From assembly GCF_040796495.1 (NCBI RefSeq), contig NZ_JBFNQN010000005.1:1-64000 (forward strand): a stretch of DNA of 64,000 nucleotides, read 5' to 3'. This DNA comes from Kineococcus endophyticus. GTDB lineage: Bacteria; Actinomycetota; Actinomycetes; Actinomycetales; Kineococcaceae. The notes under the pieces are model-generated. The model worked only from the letters and a program-made list of their open reading frames with translations. It had not been told where the DNA came from and did no database searches. Shown here piece after piece: positions 54,681-63,122 of the stretch; the stretch's first letter is position 1; each line of letters begins with the position of its first letter. The translations under genes and the position numbers were made by a program.

Positions 54681-55190
54681 GTGCCGTTCGCCGGGGAACC
54701 CTCACCGCTGTCGTCCGACCCCACCGCGCTGTGCGCCGGGTACCTCGACTGGTACGCCACCGTGCTGCTGCGGCGGCTGGAGGGCCTGAGCGACGTCCAG
54801 GTCCGCACACCGGCCGTCCCCTCGGGCTGGTCGCTGCTCGGCCTCGTGCAGCACTCGGCGTGCGTGCGCCGGTTCTGGGTCCGGCACGTGTTCTCGGGTG
54901 AGGACGTCGACTTCTCCTGGCCGGGGACGGCCGAGCAGGAGTGGGTTCCGCGGCCCGAGGACACGGTCGCCGGCGTGTCCGCGTTCTACCGCGGCGAGCA
55001 CGAGAACTCCCTGCGGGTGCTGCGGTCCCACGACGCGGCCACCACCGCGACGCGCGCCTACGGCGGCACCGGAACACGCCCCACCCTGGCGTGGATCGCG
55101 TTCCACCTTCTGCAGGAGTCGGCGCGGCACGCCGGCCACGCCGACGTCGCCCGGGAACTGCTCGACGGGGCGACCGAGCTCGACCCCTGA
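54681..55190 (+). CDS. DinB superfamily protein (DUF664)
   Basis: A 169-residue four-helix protein of the DinB/DUF664 family: ALCAGYLDWYATVLLRRLEGL, GWSLLGLVQHSACVRRFWVRH (metal His), and HLLQESARHAGHADVARELL (two further His). The three His fit the usual metal site; some relatives are thiol-dependent S-transferases using mycothiol or bacillithiol. GTG 54681 starts one base after the abgT stop codon, so it belongs to the M20-AbgT operon, but its role there is unclear. Confidence 0.9.
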   Translation: MPFAGEPSPLSSDPTALCAGYLDWYATVLLRRLEGLSDVQVRTPAVPSGWSLLGLVQHSACVRRFWVRHVFSGEDVDFSWPGTAEQEWVPRPEDTVAGVSAFYRGEHENSLRVLRSHDAATTATRAYGGTGTRPTLAWIAFHLLQESARHAGHADVARELLDGATELDP

Positions 55191-55194
55191 CTCC

Positions 55195-56529
55195 TCAGAG
55201 GTAGTTCCCCGTGAGCGGCGCCGGCTGCCACCGCCCCTCCCGCACCACCTGGAGCACGGCGTCGGTGCCGAGGTCCTCGCCGTGGCCGAGGACGGTGCGG
55301 CGCACGATCTCGCGCAGGTCGGCCCCCGTCACGCCCGGCGGCAGGTGCGCGGCGACCGCGGCGCAGTCGACGGTCCCCTCCTCGCCGAACGCTCCGAACA
55401 ACCGTCGCAGGATCGCCCCGCACGCCTCGCGGTCCGGCGCCGCGAGGTGGACGACGGCGTCGAACCGGGCCGAGCGGGTGGCGGCGGCGTCGAGGGCCGA
55501 CGGGTCGTTCGTGCTGGCCAGCGTCAGCACGTCGCGGTACGCCTCGGTGCCGTCGAGGACGGCGAGGAAGTCGGCCAGCGCCGTCCCCCGGGCGCCCGCC
55601 TTGCGGTCGCCGAGGTAGAGGTCGACGTCCTCGAGGACGACGACGCACGGGCCGAGGTCGGTCGTCTCCCGGTACACCTGGCGCAGGACGCTGGAGGCCG
55701 CGGCGGCGTCGACGATGATGACGGTGAACTCCCCCGCGAGTTCGCGGGCCACGACGCGGCTCAGCGCGCTCTTGCCGACCCCGGGCGGACCGGCCAGCAG
55801 CACCCCGCGGTTGGTGCCCAGCCCCATGCTGCGCAGCAGGTCCGCGCGGGAGGTCAACGCGGCGACGTTGGCGTCGATCTCGGTCCACACGTGCGCGGGC
55901 AGCACGAGGTCCTCGCGGCCACCGGGACCCAGCGCCGTGGGTTTCAGCTTCAGCGGCAGGTGCGCGTCGGCGTGCAGGACCCGGCCGCGGTAGAACCCCT
56001 TGTCCCGCCGGGCCGTGGCCAGCAGGGCGTCGGCGACGGTCCGCGCGGCCGCGTGGTCGCCCGGGCGGGACAGCACCCGCAGCGACGCCGGTTGCGGTTC
56101 GTACTCGTGCTCGGCCAGCTGCACGACGACGTCGGCGTCGGTGGCCGTGCCCGCGGGGAAGAACGCCGCGGCCGACGTCGGCACCGAGACGTGCTCGTCG
56201 AGCAGGTCGATGCGCTGCCACGTCGGGGGTTCGTCGTCCTCGACCGGACCGAGGACCGCCGCGTGCAGGTCGACGAGGTCGGCCAGCGCCGCGCCCACCG
56301 AGACGGCGCGGGTGTTCGTCAGGTCGACGCGTTCGGACACGAGCGCGGTGTGCGGCATCCGCAGGTGGGTCTCGACGAACCCGTTCGCGGTCGTCGGGGA
56401 CCGGTCGCCGCCGGAGAGGACCTCGCCGAGCACGGTCAGGGCCCGGCGGACGTCGGCGGGTTCGGTGGCCAGCCGACGGGCCAGGGCGGGGGCGAGACCG
56501 TCGGGCGTGTCCGGGGAGGGGGTCGTCAC
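55195..56529 (-). CDS. AAA family ATPase with uncharacterised N-terminal domain
   Basis: A 444-residue protein. Residues 1-200 have no family I recognise but include GFYRGRVLHADAHLPLKLKP (about 178-197), a segment often found just before the ATPase in this group. The AAA core has Walker A GPPGVGKS (247-254), Walker B VVVLED (296-301), a sensor-1 LASTND and an arginine-finger region with SARFD. No transmembrane helix is seen. GTG 56529 has TAGCGT exactly 6 nt upstream, overlapping the lepB stop. It may remodel or extract proteins; target unknown. Confidence 0.85.
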   Translation of the reverse strand: MTTPSPDTPDGLAPALARRLATEPADVRRALTVLGEVLSGGDRSPTTANGFVETHLRMPHTALVSERVDLTNTRAVSVGAALADLVDLHAAVLGPVEDDEPPTWQRIDLLDEHVSVPTSAAAFFPAGTATDADVVVQLAEHEYEPQPASLRVLSRPGDHAAARTVADALLATARRDKGFYRGRVLHADAHLPLKLKPTALGPGGREDLVLPAHVWTEIDANVAALTSRADLLRSMGLGTNRGVLLAGPPGVGKSALSRVVARELAGEFTVIIVDAAAASSVLRQVYRETTDLGPCVVVLEDVDLYLGDRKAGARGTALADFLAVLDGTEAYRDVLTLASTNDPSALDAAATRSARFDAVVHLAAPDREACGAILRRLFGAFGEEGTVDCAAVAAHLPPGVTGADLREIVRRTVLGHGEDLGTDAVLQVVREGRWQPAPLTGNYL

Positions 56530-56538
56530 CGGTCGACG

Positions 56539-57243
56539 CTACGTCCGGTGGGACGTCCGGGGCCAGGAGGCGCCCGACGCGGCGGGCACGTCGTCGAAGG
56601 CGGACGGCGTGGCGAGCCGCGACCAGTGCGACAGCGGCCAGACGACGAGTTCGGCCCGGCCCACGACGTCGTCCTCCGGGAGGAACCCGTGCTTGCGCGA
56701 GTCCCAGGAGTCCTGGCGGTTGTCGCCCATGACCCACAGGTCCCCCGCGGGGACGGTGACGTCGAACGCCGTCTGGCTCGGACGGGCCCCCGCCGCGAGG
56801 TACCCCGACTCCTCGACCGCGACCCCGTTCACCGACAACCGCCCCTGGGCGTCGCAGCAGACGACGTGGTCCCCCGGGAGACCGACGAGCCGCTTCACGA
56901 GGTGGTCGTTCCCGTCCTGCGGCAGGACACCGACCGTCGACAGGGCCCGGGCGAGCCGCCCCCGCTCCGGCGCGGCCGGCTGGCCGGCGAGCCAGTCCCC
57001 GGGATCGGTGAAGACGACGACGTCGCCGCGGTGCAGCGCGAACGGCCCGGGGGTGAGCTTGGAGACGACGACCCGGTCCCCCACGTCGAGCGTCTGCTCC
57101 ATCGACTCCGAGGGGATCCAGAACACCTGCAGCAGGAACGTCTTGACGACCAGCGAGACGACGACGGCGATCGCGACGACGAGGACGACCTCCCGGACGG
57201 CGGCGAGGATCCCCGTGCGCGGGCGGGTCCGGGACGTGGTCAC
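56539..57243 (-). CDS. lepB: Signal peptidase I
   Basis: A 234-residue membrane-bound serine peptidase that cleaves Sec and Tat signal peptides. One N-terminal helix (about 15-37), then WIPSESMEQTL with nucleophile Ser47, HLVKRLVGLPGD with general-base Lys117, and GDNRQDSWDSR (box E). A Gly/Ala-rich C-terminal tail follows. GTG 57243 has TACCGT (57250-57255, minus) ending exactly 6 nt upstream. It is 9 bp from the AAA ATPase gene downstream and only 30 bp from a divergent gene. Confidence 0.96.
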   Translation of the reverse strand: MTTSRTRPRTGILAAVREVVLVVAIAVVVSLVVKTFLLQVFWIPSESMEQTLDVGDRVVVSKLTPGPFALHRGDVVVFTDPGDWLAGQPAAPERGRLARALSTVGVLPQDGNDHLVKRLVGLPGDHVVCCDAQGRLSVNGVAVEESGYLAAGARPSQTAFDVTVPAGDLWVMGDNRQDSWDSRKHGFLPEDDVVGRAELVVWPLSHWSRLATPSAFDDVPAASGASWPRTSHRT

Positions 57244-57249
57244 CGTTCG

Positions 57250-57267
57250 ACGGTAGCGGTCTACGCT
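57250..57267. promoter_or_regulatory. Dual -10 elements for divergent leaderless genes
   Basis: TACCGT (57250-57255, minus strand) precedes lepB GTG 57243 by 6 nt, and TACGCT (57262-57267, plus strand) precedes GTG 57274 by 6 nt. With 30 bp between start codons, each gene's -35 region must lie inside the other gene. No TTGACA-like box is present at those places. Confidence 0.55.
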
Positions 57268-57273
57268 CCGCGC

Positions 57274-57906
57274 GTGGACCTCTCAGGACTGCGTGCTCAG
57301 GTGGACGCCTTGCAACCCCGGGACCGGATGTGGCCTGCGCCGTACGCCGACCGCATGCCGTCGGAAGTGGAGTACAGCCGCTGCCTGGACCCCGGGAAGT
57401 ACCAGGTGCTCCACGAGCGGCTGCAGCTCTGGGCCGCCGTGGTGGTGAAGGCAGGACTGGGGCGCGTCGAGGCGGCACAGGGAGCGGTGTGGCGTGACCT
57501 CCTCCCCGAGCGGGACCTCCGCGCTGCAACCCCCACTGCCACCTGGTGGCTTCGCCCGTCGTCGACGTCCGCTCTTCCCCTCCTCGTCGTCGCGCACCGG
57601 CAGGAGGGCGGTGTGTGGATGGGAGCCGGTGATCCGGCGGTGCCGGTGGTGCGGCTCCCGGTGTGCGGGTGCGACGCCTGCGACGACGGCGGGGCTCTGC
57701 TCGCCGGGGAACTCGACGACCGCGTGCTCGACGTCCTCGGAGGCTCGTTCACGCACGTGCGGCTCGGCGACGCGCGCGTCGTCGGTGTCGCGGACGGCTG
57801 GTCCACGAACTCGGACCTCGCCGGGCAGGACGTGGAACGTCTCCTGGCCGAGGCGCGGTCGGGCCGGTCGCCGCACCATGTCGTCCACGGAACGCCCTGG
57901 GGCTGA
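57274..57906 (+). CDS. DUF6226-like protein
   Basis: A 210-residue cytosolic protein. EVEYSRCLDPGKYQVLHERLQLWAAVVV in the first third (quoted in parts), a WWLRPSSTSALPLLVVAHRQ strand pair, and the motif LPVCGCDACDDGG (about 127-139) followed by LDVLGGSFTHVRLG match the DUF6226 pattern as I recall it; function unknown. The CGCDAC group might bind zinc. GTG 57274 has TACGCT ending exactly 6 nt upstream. It diverges from lepB by 30 bp and converges on the carboxylesterase. Confidence 0.78.
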   Translation: MDLSGLRAQVDALQPRDRMWPAPYADRMPSEVEYSRCLDPGKYQVLHERLQLWAAVVVKAGLGRVEAAQGAVWRDLLPERDLRAATPTATWWLRPSSTSALPLLVVAHRQEGGVWMGAGDPAVPVVRLPVCGCDACDDGGALLAGELDDRVLDVLGGSFTHVRLGDARVVGVADGWSTNSDLAGQDVERLLAEARSGRSPHHVVHGTPWG

Positions 57907-57923
57907 GCGACGAGCCACGGCGT

Positions 57924-57996
57924 ACGGGATGTCTGCGACCTGACGCCGGGGACGCGTCGGAAGGGCGGTTTCGGGGTCACCGTGCAGACATCCCGT
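57924..57996. repeat. 12-bp inverted repeat with inner hairpin between convergent genes
   Basis: ACGGGATGTCTG (57924-57935) and its exact complement (57985-57996) flank 49 nt. Inside, GACGC (57942-57946) pairs with GCGTC (57954-57958). The whole lies between the stops of the DUF6226-like gene (57906) and the carboxylesterase (58001). It may serve as a terminator for both directions or be a leftover of a small inserted element. Confidence 0.7.
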
Positions 57997-58000
57997 CCGC

Positions 58001-59593
58001 TCAGACGCTCGCCGGGACCTCGCCGTCGTAGGGGCGGAACGCGACGTCGGCGAAGAGGTCCGCCCGCGGGTCCCGCGCGTGGGCGAGGGCGTCCTTGGAA
58101 CCCCACACGTGCACGGGCACGCCGTCGGCTCCCGCCGCCGGCCAGCCGGGGTCTCCGTCGGCGGCGAACCGCGTCCACGCCTCGACCACGCGCCGCGACA
58201 GGGCCGCGGCCGCGGGCGTGGGGAACAGCCCGCGCAGGCGCGGGCCGAGGCCGGGCACCTTGCGGGCCAGCGGCAGGACGGGCACGGCGTGCAGGAACAG
58301 TTCCATCGCCTGCGGGTTCCCGAACGCGAAGGGCACGTCGAGGCCGTGGGTCGCGCCGTACCGACCACCCAGGGCCGGGGACCGCCACGTGAAGCGGGCC
58401 AGGTGGGTCCGGCCGCCCGCGGCGGTGTGCGCCTGCGCGAACCGCCGCGACGGTTCGACGAAGAGGGCGTCCGAGAGCAGGGCGTCCCCCAGCGCACCGG
58501 GGTCGGCGTGCGGCAGCAGCGCTCGGTAGCTGCCGACCGCGGAGGCCGGCAACCCCACGGCGGCCGCGAACTCCGCGACCTGCTCGAAGGTGGAGGCGAC
58601 CGGTGCGAAACCGCTGCGGGAGAAGAGCGTCCACTCGTCGGCGACGGTCTGCACGAGCAGGTCGACGGCCGGGTCGCCCCCCGCGCGCGGACCCTCCATG
58701 AACGGGCCGGTCACGACGTCCCCGTCGACGACGGGGTGGTAGAGCAGCGGGACCGCACCCCGGACACCGGCCCGGGGGTCGGCGGCGAGGTCCTGGGCGA
58801 CGGCGTCGGAGGCCGCGAGCAGTCGGACGGGCGGGAGGCCCGCGAAACCCTCCCGCGTCGCGGGGACGCGGGCGGCGCGAGCCACGAGCTCCGCCGTCCG
58901 CTCGGCGTGCGCAACGGTGACGGTCTCGCCCGTGATGCTCGCCGCGATGGCCCGCCGGAACAGACCGCGCGCGTCCCGGGCGCACAGGAGGGCGGCGACG
59001 GAGGCGGCACCCGCCGACTGCCCGGCGATGGTGACGCGGTCCGGGTCGCCGCCGAAGGCGCGGACGTTCTCGGCCACCCACCGCAGCGCTGCGACCTGGT
59101 CGAGCAGGCCCCGGTTGTGGGGAGCGCCGGGGACGGCGCCGAAACCCTCGAAACCCAGCCGGTAGTTCATCGACACCACGACGAAACCCCGCCGCACCCA
59201 GGCGGCGGGGTGGTACCCGGGGGCCGAACCGGACCCCGAGACCCATCCGCCGCCGTGGATCCACACGAGCACCGGCAGGTCGCGGGGGAAGTCGGCGGGG
59301 ACGTGGACGTCGACGGTGAGGTGGTCCTCGCCCGCGGTCGGCGACCAGCCGTACCCGGACCGCGGGTCCTGCGGGGCGACGGGCGAGGGGTCGCGCGCCT
59401 CGCGGACGCCCTCCCAGCGGTCGACCGGGGCGGGGGCGGCGAAGCGCCGCAACCCGACCGGGGGCGCCGCGTAGGGAACTCCCCGGAAGCTGACGACACC
59501 ACGGTCGGCGGCCCGACCGCGCACCCCGCCCGCCGTCGTGACGACGACCCTGGGCACCTCCGACACCTCCACCACCGCACCGCTGACACGCAC
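58001..59593 (-). CDS. Type-B carboxylesterase
   Basis: A 530-residue carboxylesterase/cholinesterase-family enzyme. GVVSFRGVPYAAPPVGLRRF, PVLVWIHGGGWVSGSG (oxyanion hole), and VTIAGQSAGAASVAALL with nucleophile Ser near 197 are typical. The His is probably in GATHGLDVPFAFGN near the C-terminus, with the acid between. No signal peptide is seen, so it should be intracellular. It hydrolyses esters of uncertain type, for instance p-nitrobenzyl-like substrates. The start is GTG 59593. It lies after the PTS operon in the same direction but beyond a hairpin. Confidence 0.92.
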   Translation of the reverse strand: MRVSGAVVEVSEVPRVVVTTAGGVRGRAADRGVVSFRGVPYAAPPVGLRRFAAPAPVDRWEGVREARDPSPVAPQDPRSGYGWSPTAGEDHLTVDVHVPADFPRDLPVLVWIHGGGWVSGSGSAPGYHPAAWVRRGFVVVSMNYRLGFEGFGAVPGAPHNRGLLDQVAALRWVAENVRAFGGDPDRVTIAGQSAGAASVAALLCARDARGLFRRAIAASITGETVTVAHAERTAELVARAARVPATREGFAGLPPVRLLAASDAVAQDLAADPRAGVRGAVPLLYHPVVDGDVVTGPFMEGPRAGGDPAVDLLVQTVADEWTLFSRSGFAPVASTFEQVAEFAAAVGLPASAVGSYRALLPHADPGALGDALLSDALFVEPSRRFAQAHTAAGGRTHLARFTWRSPALGGRYGATHGLDVPFAFGNPQAMELFLHAVPVLPLARKVPGLGPRLRGLFPTPAAAALSRRVVEAWTRFAADGDPGWPAAGADGVPVHVWGSKDALAHARDPRADLFADVAFRPYDGEVPASV

Positions 59594-59612
59594 CGCTGCA
59601 CTCGAGATCTGC

Positions 59613-59655
59613 GGATCCCTCGGCGAGGCCGGGGGGACGTCCCGCCGAGGGATCC
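59613..59655 (-). terminator. 13-bp inverted repeat after ptsI
   Basis: GGATCCCTCGGCG (59613-59625) and its exact complement (59643-59655) flank 17 nt. It begins 11 bp after the ptsI stop on the minus strand and ends 19 bp before the carboxylesterase start. No T-run follows, but the position suits a terminator for the PTS operon. Confidence 0.6.
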
Positions 59656-59666
59656 TGTTCCCGAGG

Positions 59667-61346
59667 CTACAACGCGAGCACGTCCGCGTCGGCGAAACGC
59701 GCCGCCGCCCCGCGCGCGTCGTCCGGCGAGTCCGCCTCCAGCGCCGCGTCGGCCATCTTGGTGCAGGTGCCCAGGTCGGTGCGGGACAGCGCGAACCGCA
59801 CCGCGGGCACCGCGGCCGGGGCCATCGACAGGCTCCGGACGCCCAGACCGACCAGGACGAGGGCCAGCAGCGGGTCGCGGGCGGCCTCGCCGCAGACGCC
59901 CACGGGAACCTCGACCGTTCCCGTCGCCTGGACCAGCTGCAGGACGGCCGGCTGCCACGGGTCGAGCAGGTCGGCGAGGTCGCCCTCGAGCCGGTCGGCG
60001 GCCATGGCGTACTGCGTGAGGTCGTTGGTCCCCAGGCTCACGAAGTCGAGCCCCGCGGCCACCAGCCGGCGGGCCCGCAACGCCGCCGCGGGCACCTCGA
60101 CCATGGCCCCGACCGTGCTCAGCCCGGCAGCTCGCGCCTGAGCCGCGAACTGCCGCGCCTCGTCCGGGGTCGACACCATGGGAGCCATCACCCAGGGCTG
60201 GGCGCCGGTCCGCTCGGCCGCCGCGGCGAGGGCCGCGAGCTGCGTCGCCAGCAGTTCGGGGTGGCGGCGCGACGTGCGCAGCCCCCGGACCCCCAGCGCC
60301 GGGTTCTCCTCGGCCGCGACGTCGACGAAGGCGAGCGGCTTGTCGGCCCCGGCGTCCAGCGTCCGCACGACGACCTTCCGGTCGCCGAAGGCCGTGAACA
60401 CCCGCGCGTAGGCGTCGGTCTGCTCCTGCAGGGTCGGCGCGCTCGCCCGGTCCAGGAACAGCACCTCGGTGCGGAACAGCCCGACGCCCTCGACGTCCAG
60501 CGCAGCGGCCCGGTCGGCGTCCTCGAGGGTTCCGACGTTGGCCAGGAGCTGGACGGCCGTCCCGTCGGCGGTGCGTCCGGGCCCTCCGGCCGAGGCGGCC
60601 AGCGCCGCGCGGGCCGCCCGGCGGGCCTCGACCTCCTCGCGCAGGGAGGCCGGCGGTTCCGGCGTCACGGCACCCGTGCGGGCGTCGACGGCCACGGCGG
60701 AACCGGCGGTCAGTCCCATCGCCCCGGCGACGCGCACGACGCAGGGGATGTCGAACTGCGCGGCGATGATCGCCGTGTGGCTCGTCGGGCCGCCGAGTTC
60801 GGTGACGATGCCGACGACGAGGGACAGGTCGAGCGCGGCGGTGTCGGCGGGGGCGAGGTCGCGGGCGACGACCACCGAGGGACCGTCCAGCTGCGGGACA
60901 CCGGGTTCGGGCAGACCGAGGACGCGCGCCACGACGCGGTCGCGGACGTCGCGCAGGTCGGTGACGCGTTCGGCCAGGTACGGCCCGCTCGCCGCGAGGA
61001 CCGCGCAGAACTGCTCGACGGCCTCGTCGACGGCGGTGGCCGGGCCGGACCCGGCGGCCAGTCGCTGGTCGACGACGGCCAGCAGCCCGGGGTCGGCGGC
61101 CATGAGCGCCGTGGCCTGCAGGACGTCGGCCGTCGTGCCGGCCCCCGTTCCAGCCGCCGACTCCGCGCGGCGGCGCAGTTCCGCGGCGACGGCGTCGAAG
61201 GCCTCGCGGATGCGGGGACCCGCGGTGGGGTCGGCGGGTTCACCGGCCGGGGGCCGGGCGGCCGGGGCGAGGACGACGGCCGTCCCCACCGCGGCGCCCG
61301 TCCCCACGCCGACGCCCGAGAGCGCGCCGGACGTCGTGTCAGGCAT
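59667..61346 (-). CDS. ptsI: PTS enzyme I (phosphoenolpyruvate-protein phosphotransferase)
   Basis: A 559-residue cytosolic enzyme that takes phosphate from PEP onto a His and passes it to HPr. The active His190 is in LGGPTSHTAIIAAQ; the PEP/Mg domain has GLFRTEVLFLDR, VVVRTLDAGADKPL, NPALGVRGLR, APMVSTPDEAR and FVSLGTNDLTQYAMAADR, and the catalytic Cys is in VGVCGEAARDP. ATG 61344-61346 overlaps the HPr stop by 8 bp. It is the last gene of the fructose PTS operon. Confidence 0.97.
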   Translation of the reverse strand: MPDTTSGALSGVGVGTGAAVGTAVVLAPAARPPAGEPADPTAGPRIREAFDAVAAELRRRAESAAGTGAGTTADVLQATALMAADPGLLAVVDQRLAAGSGPATAVDEAVEQFCAVLAASGPYLAERVTDLRDVRDRVVARVLGLPEPGVPQLDGPSVVVARDLAPADTAALDLSLVVGIVTELGGPTSHTAIIAAQFDIPCVVRVAGAMGLTAGSAVAVDARTGAVTPEPPASLREEVEARRAARAALAASAGGPGRTADGTAVQLLANVGTLEDADRAAALDVEGVGLFRTEVLFLDRASAPTLQEQTDAYARVFTAFGDRKVVVRTLDAGADKPLAFVDVAAEENPALGVRGLRTSRRHPELLATQLAALAAAAERTGAQPWVMAPMVSTPDEARQFAAQARAAGLSTVGAMVEVPAAALRARRLVAAGLDFVSLGTNDLTQYAMAADRLEGDLADLLDPWQPAVLQLVQATGTVEVPVGVCGEAARDPLLALVLVGLGVRSLSMAPAAVPAVRFALSRTDLGTCTKMADAALEADSPDDARGAAARFADADVLAL

Positions 61347-61605
61347 CGTGGTCGGTCTCGACGAGCGCGACGAGGGAGTCCAGCGCCGCGTCGGCGCCGT
61401 CGCCCTCGGCGGTGAGCGTGACCTGGTCGCCGTGCTTGGCGCCCAGACCCATGACCATGAGGATGCTGCGGGCGTCGACCGGGTCGCCGTCCCCCACGGC
61501 GACGGTCACCGGCAGACCGGTGGCCGCGGCGGCCTGGACGAACAGCGAGGCGGGGCGGGCGTGCAGGCCCACGCGGGAGGCGACGGTGGCGGTGCGGGTG
61601 CTCAT
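61339..61605 (-). CDS. ptsH: HPr phosphocarrier protein
   Basis: An 88-residue phosphocarrier between enzyme I and EIIA. It carries VGLHARPAS with phosphorylated His15, and the regulatory Ser region ARSILMVMGLGAKHGD with Ser47. ATG 61603-61605 has GGAGAGTT upstream. It lies 29 bp after EIIBC and overlaps ptsI by 8 bp, placing general PTS proteins in a sugar-specific operon. Whether Ser47 is phosphorylated here cannot be told; an HPr kinase is not in the window. Confidence 0.96.
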   Translation of the reverse strand: MSTRTATVASRVGLHARPASLFVQAAAATGLPVTVAVGDGDPVDARSILMVMGLGAKHGDQVTLTAEGDGADAALDSLVALVETDHDA

Positions 61606-61634
61606 CTCGGGAACTCTCCTTCGCTCGACCGGGG

Positions 61635-63122
61635 TCAGACGGTCGCGGGCTGGGCGGCGGCGGGGGTGGCCTCGGCCTCGGGAGCCTTGCGGTGCAGGCC
61701 CTTGAGGACGATGACGGCCACGGCGGTGACGGCGGTCCCGAGGAGGATCGCCACCAGGTACAGCAGCGGCTGACCGACGAGCCCGAAGACGACGATCCCG
61801 CCGTGCGGGGCGCGCAGCGTGTTGCCGAAGGCCATCGTCAGACCGCCGGTCAGACCGGAGCCGATCATCGCGGCGGGGATGATGCGCAGCGGGGCGGCCG
61901 CCGCGAACGGGATCGCGCCCTCGGTGATGAAGAACGCGCCGAGCAGGACCGCGGCCTTGCCGTTCTGCCGTTCGGCCTCGGTGAACAGGTTCTTGCGGAC
62001 GAACGTCGCCAGGGCGATGCCCAGCGGCGGGGTCATGCCGGCGGCCATGACGGCGGCCATGATCTTCAGCTCCACCGGGCTGCCGGAGGACGTCGCGACG
62101 GTGGCCAGGCCGGTCGTCGCGAACGTGTACGCCACCTTGTTGATGGGCCCGCCGAGGTCGGCGGCCATCATGACGCCGAGGATGACGCCGAGCAGGACGA
62201 TGCCGCTGCCGGACAGGGAGTTCAGGCCCGCGGTGAGTTCGTCCATGAGCCAGGCGATGGGCCGGCCGAGGACGACGAGCATGGCGCCGGCGGTGATGAA
62301 CGTGGCCACGAGCGGGATGACGACGACGGGCATGATGCCGCGCACCGCGTTGGGGACCTTGAGCCGCGCCAGGGCGAGGGCGACGAAGCCCCCGAGGAAC
62401 CCGGCGACGAGGCCGCCGAGGAACCCGCTGCCGACCGTCACGGCGATGGTGCCGCCGACGAAGCCGGGGGCCAGGCCCGGGCGGTCGGCGATGCCGAACG
62501 CGATGAACCCGGCGAGGACCGGGACGAGGAACCCGAAGGCCGCCCCGCCGAGGACGAACAGCAGGCCGGCCCAGTCGTGACCGGACAGCGGGTCGAACCC
62601 GGAGATCAGGTCGGCGGCCGTGACGTCGGAGATCTGGTACCCGCCGATGAGGAACGCCAGGGCGATCATGATGCCGCCGGCGGCGACGAACGGGATCATG
62701 TAGCTGACCCCGGTCATGAGCCACTGCCGGACGCGGGTGCCGACACCGGCGTTCGACGTCACCTTGGTGGCCAGCGCCGGGCCCGCGGCCGGCGCCGGGG
62801 TCGAGCCCTTGGGCGCGGCCTCGACGGCGGCGACCGCGGCGGCCACGACACCGGGGGCGTCGGCGACGGCCTTCTTCACACCGACGTCGACGGACGGCAG
62901 GCCGGCGAAGCGGTCCTTGTCGCGGACCTCGAGGTCGGCGGCGAAGATGACGCCGTCGGCCGCGGCGATGACGGCCGGGTCGAACGGGGCCGAGCCCGCC
63001 GACCCCTGCGTCTCGACCTGGACGTCGTGCCCCGCGGCCTTGCCGGCCTGCTCCAGGGCCTCGGCGGCCATGTACGTGTGGGCGATGCCCGTGGGGCAGC
63101 TGGTGATCGCGACGAACTTCAC
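61635..63122 (-). CDS. fruA: PTS fructose transporter subunit IIBC
   Basis: A 495-residue membrane permease that imports and phosphorylates fructose to fructose 1-phosphate. EIIB (about 1-100) begins MKFVAITSCPTGIAHTYMAA with the phosphorylated Cys9; an Ala/Pro linker follows; EIIC (about 125-470) has about 10 helices, with MTGVSYMIPFVAAGGIMIAL, the conserved GGPINKVAY, and FFITEGAIPFAAAAPLRIIP. GTG 63122 overlaps the EIIA stop by 4 bp. Fructose specificity rests on similarity and on the fruK gene upstream. Confidence 0.95.
   Translation of the reverse strand: MKFVAITSCPTGIAHTYMAAEALEQAGKAAGHDVQVETQGSAGSAPFDPAVIAAADGVIFAADLEVRDKDRFAGLPSVDVGVKKAVADAPGVVAAAVAAVEAAPKGSTPAPAAGPALATKVTSNAGVGTRVRQWLMTGVSYMIPFVAAGGIMIALAFLIGGYQISDVTAADLISGFDPLSGHDWAGLLFVLGGAAFGFLVPVLAGFIAFGIADRPGLAPGFVGGTIAVTVGSGFLGGLVAGFLGGFVALALARLKVPNAVRGIMPVVVIPLVATFITAGAMLVVLGRPIAWLMDELTAGLNSLSGSGIVLLGVILGVMMAADLGGPINKVAYTFATTGLATVATSSGSPVELKIMAAVMAAGMTPPLGIALATFVRKNLFTEAERQNGKAAVLLGAFFITEGAIPFAAAAPLRIIPAAMIGSGLTGGLTMAFGNTLRAPHGGIVVFGLVGQPLLYLVAILLGTAVTAVAVIVLKGLHRKAPEAEATPAAAQPATV

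Noticed and set aside
59613-59655. 13-bp inverted repeat as insertion-sequence ends
   Set aside because: Only 17 nt lie between the arms, no target duplication is seen, and the place just after ptsI fits a terminator.
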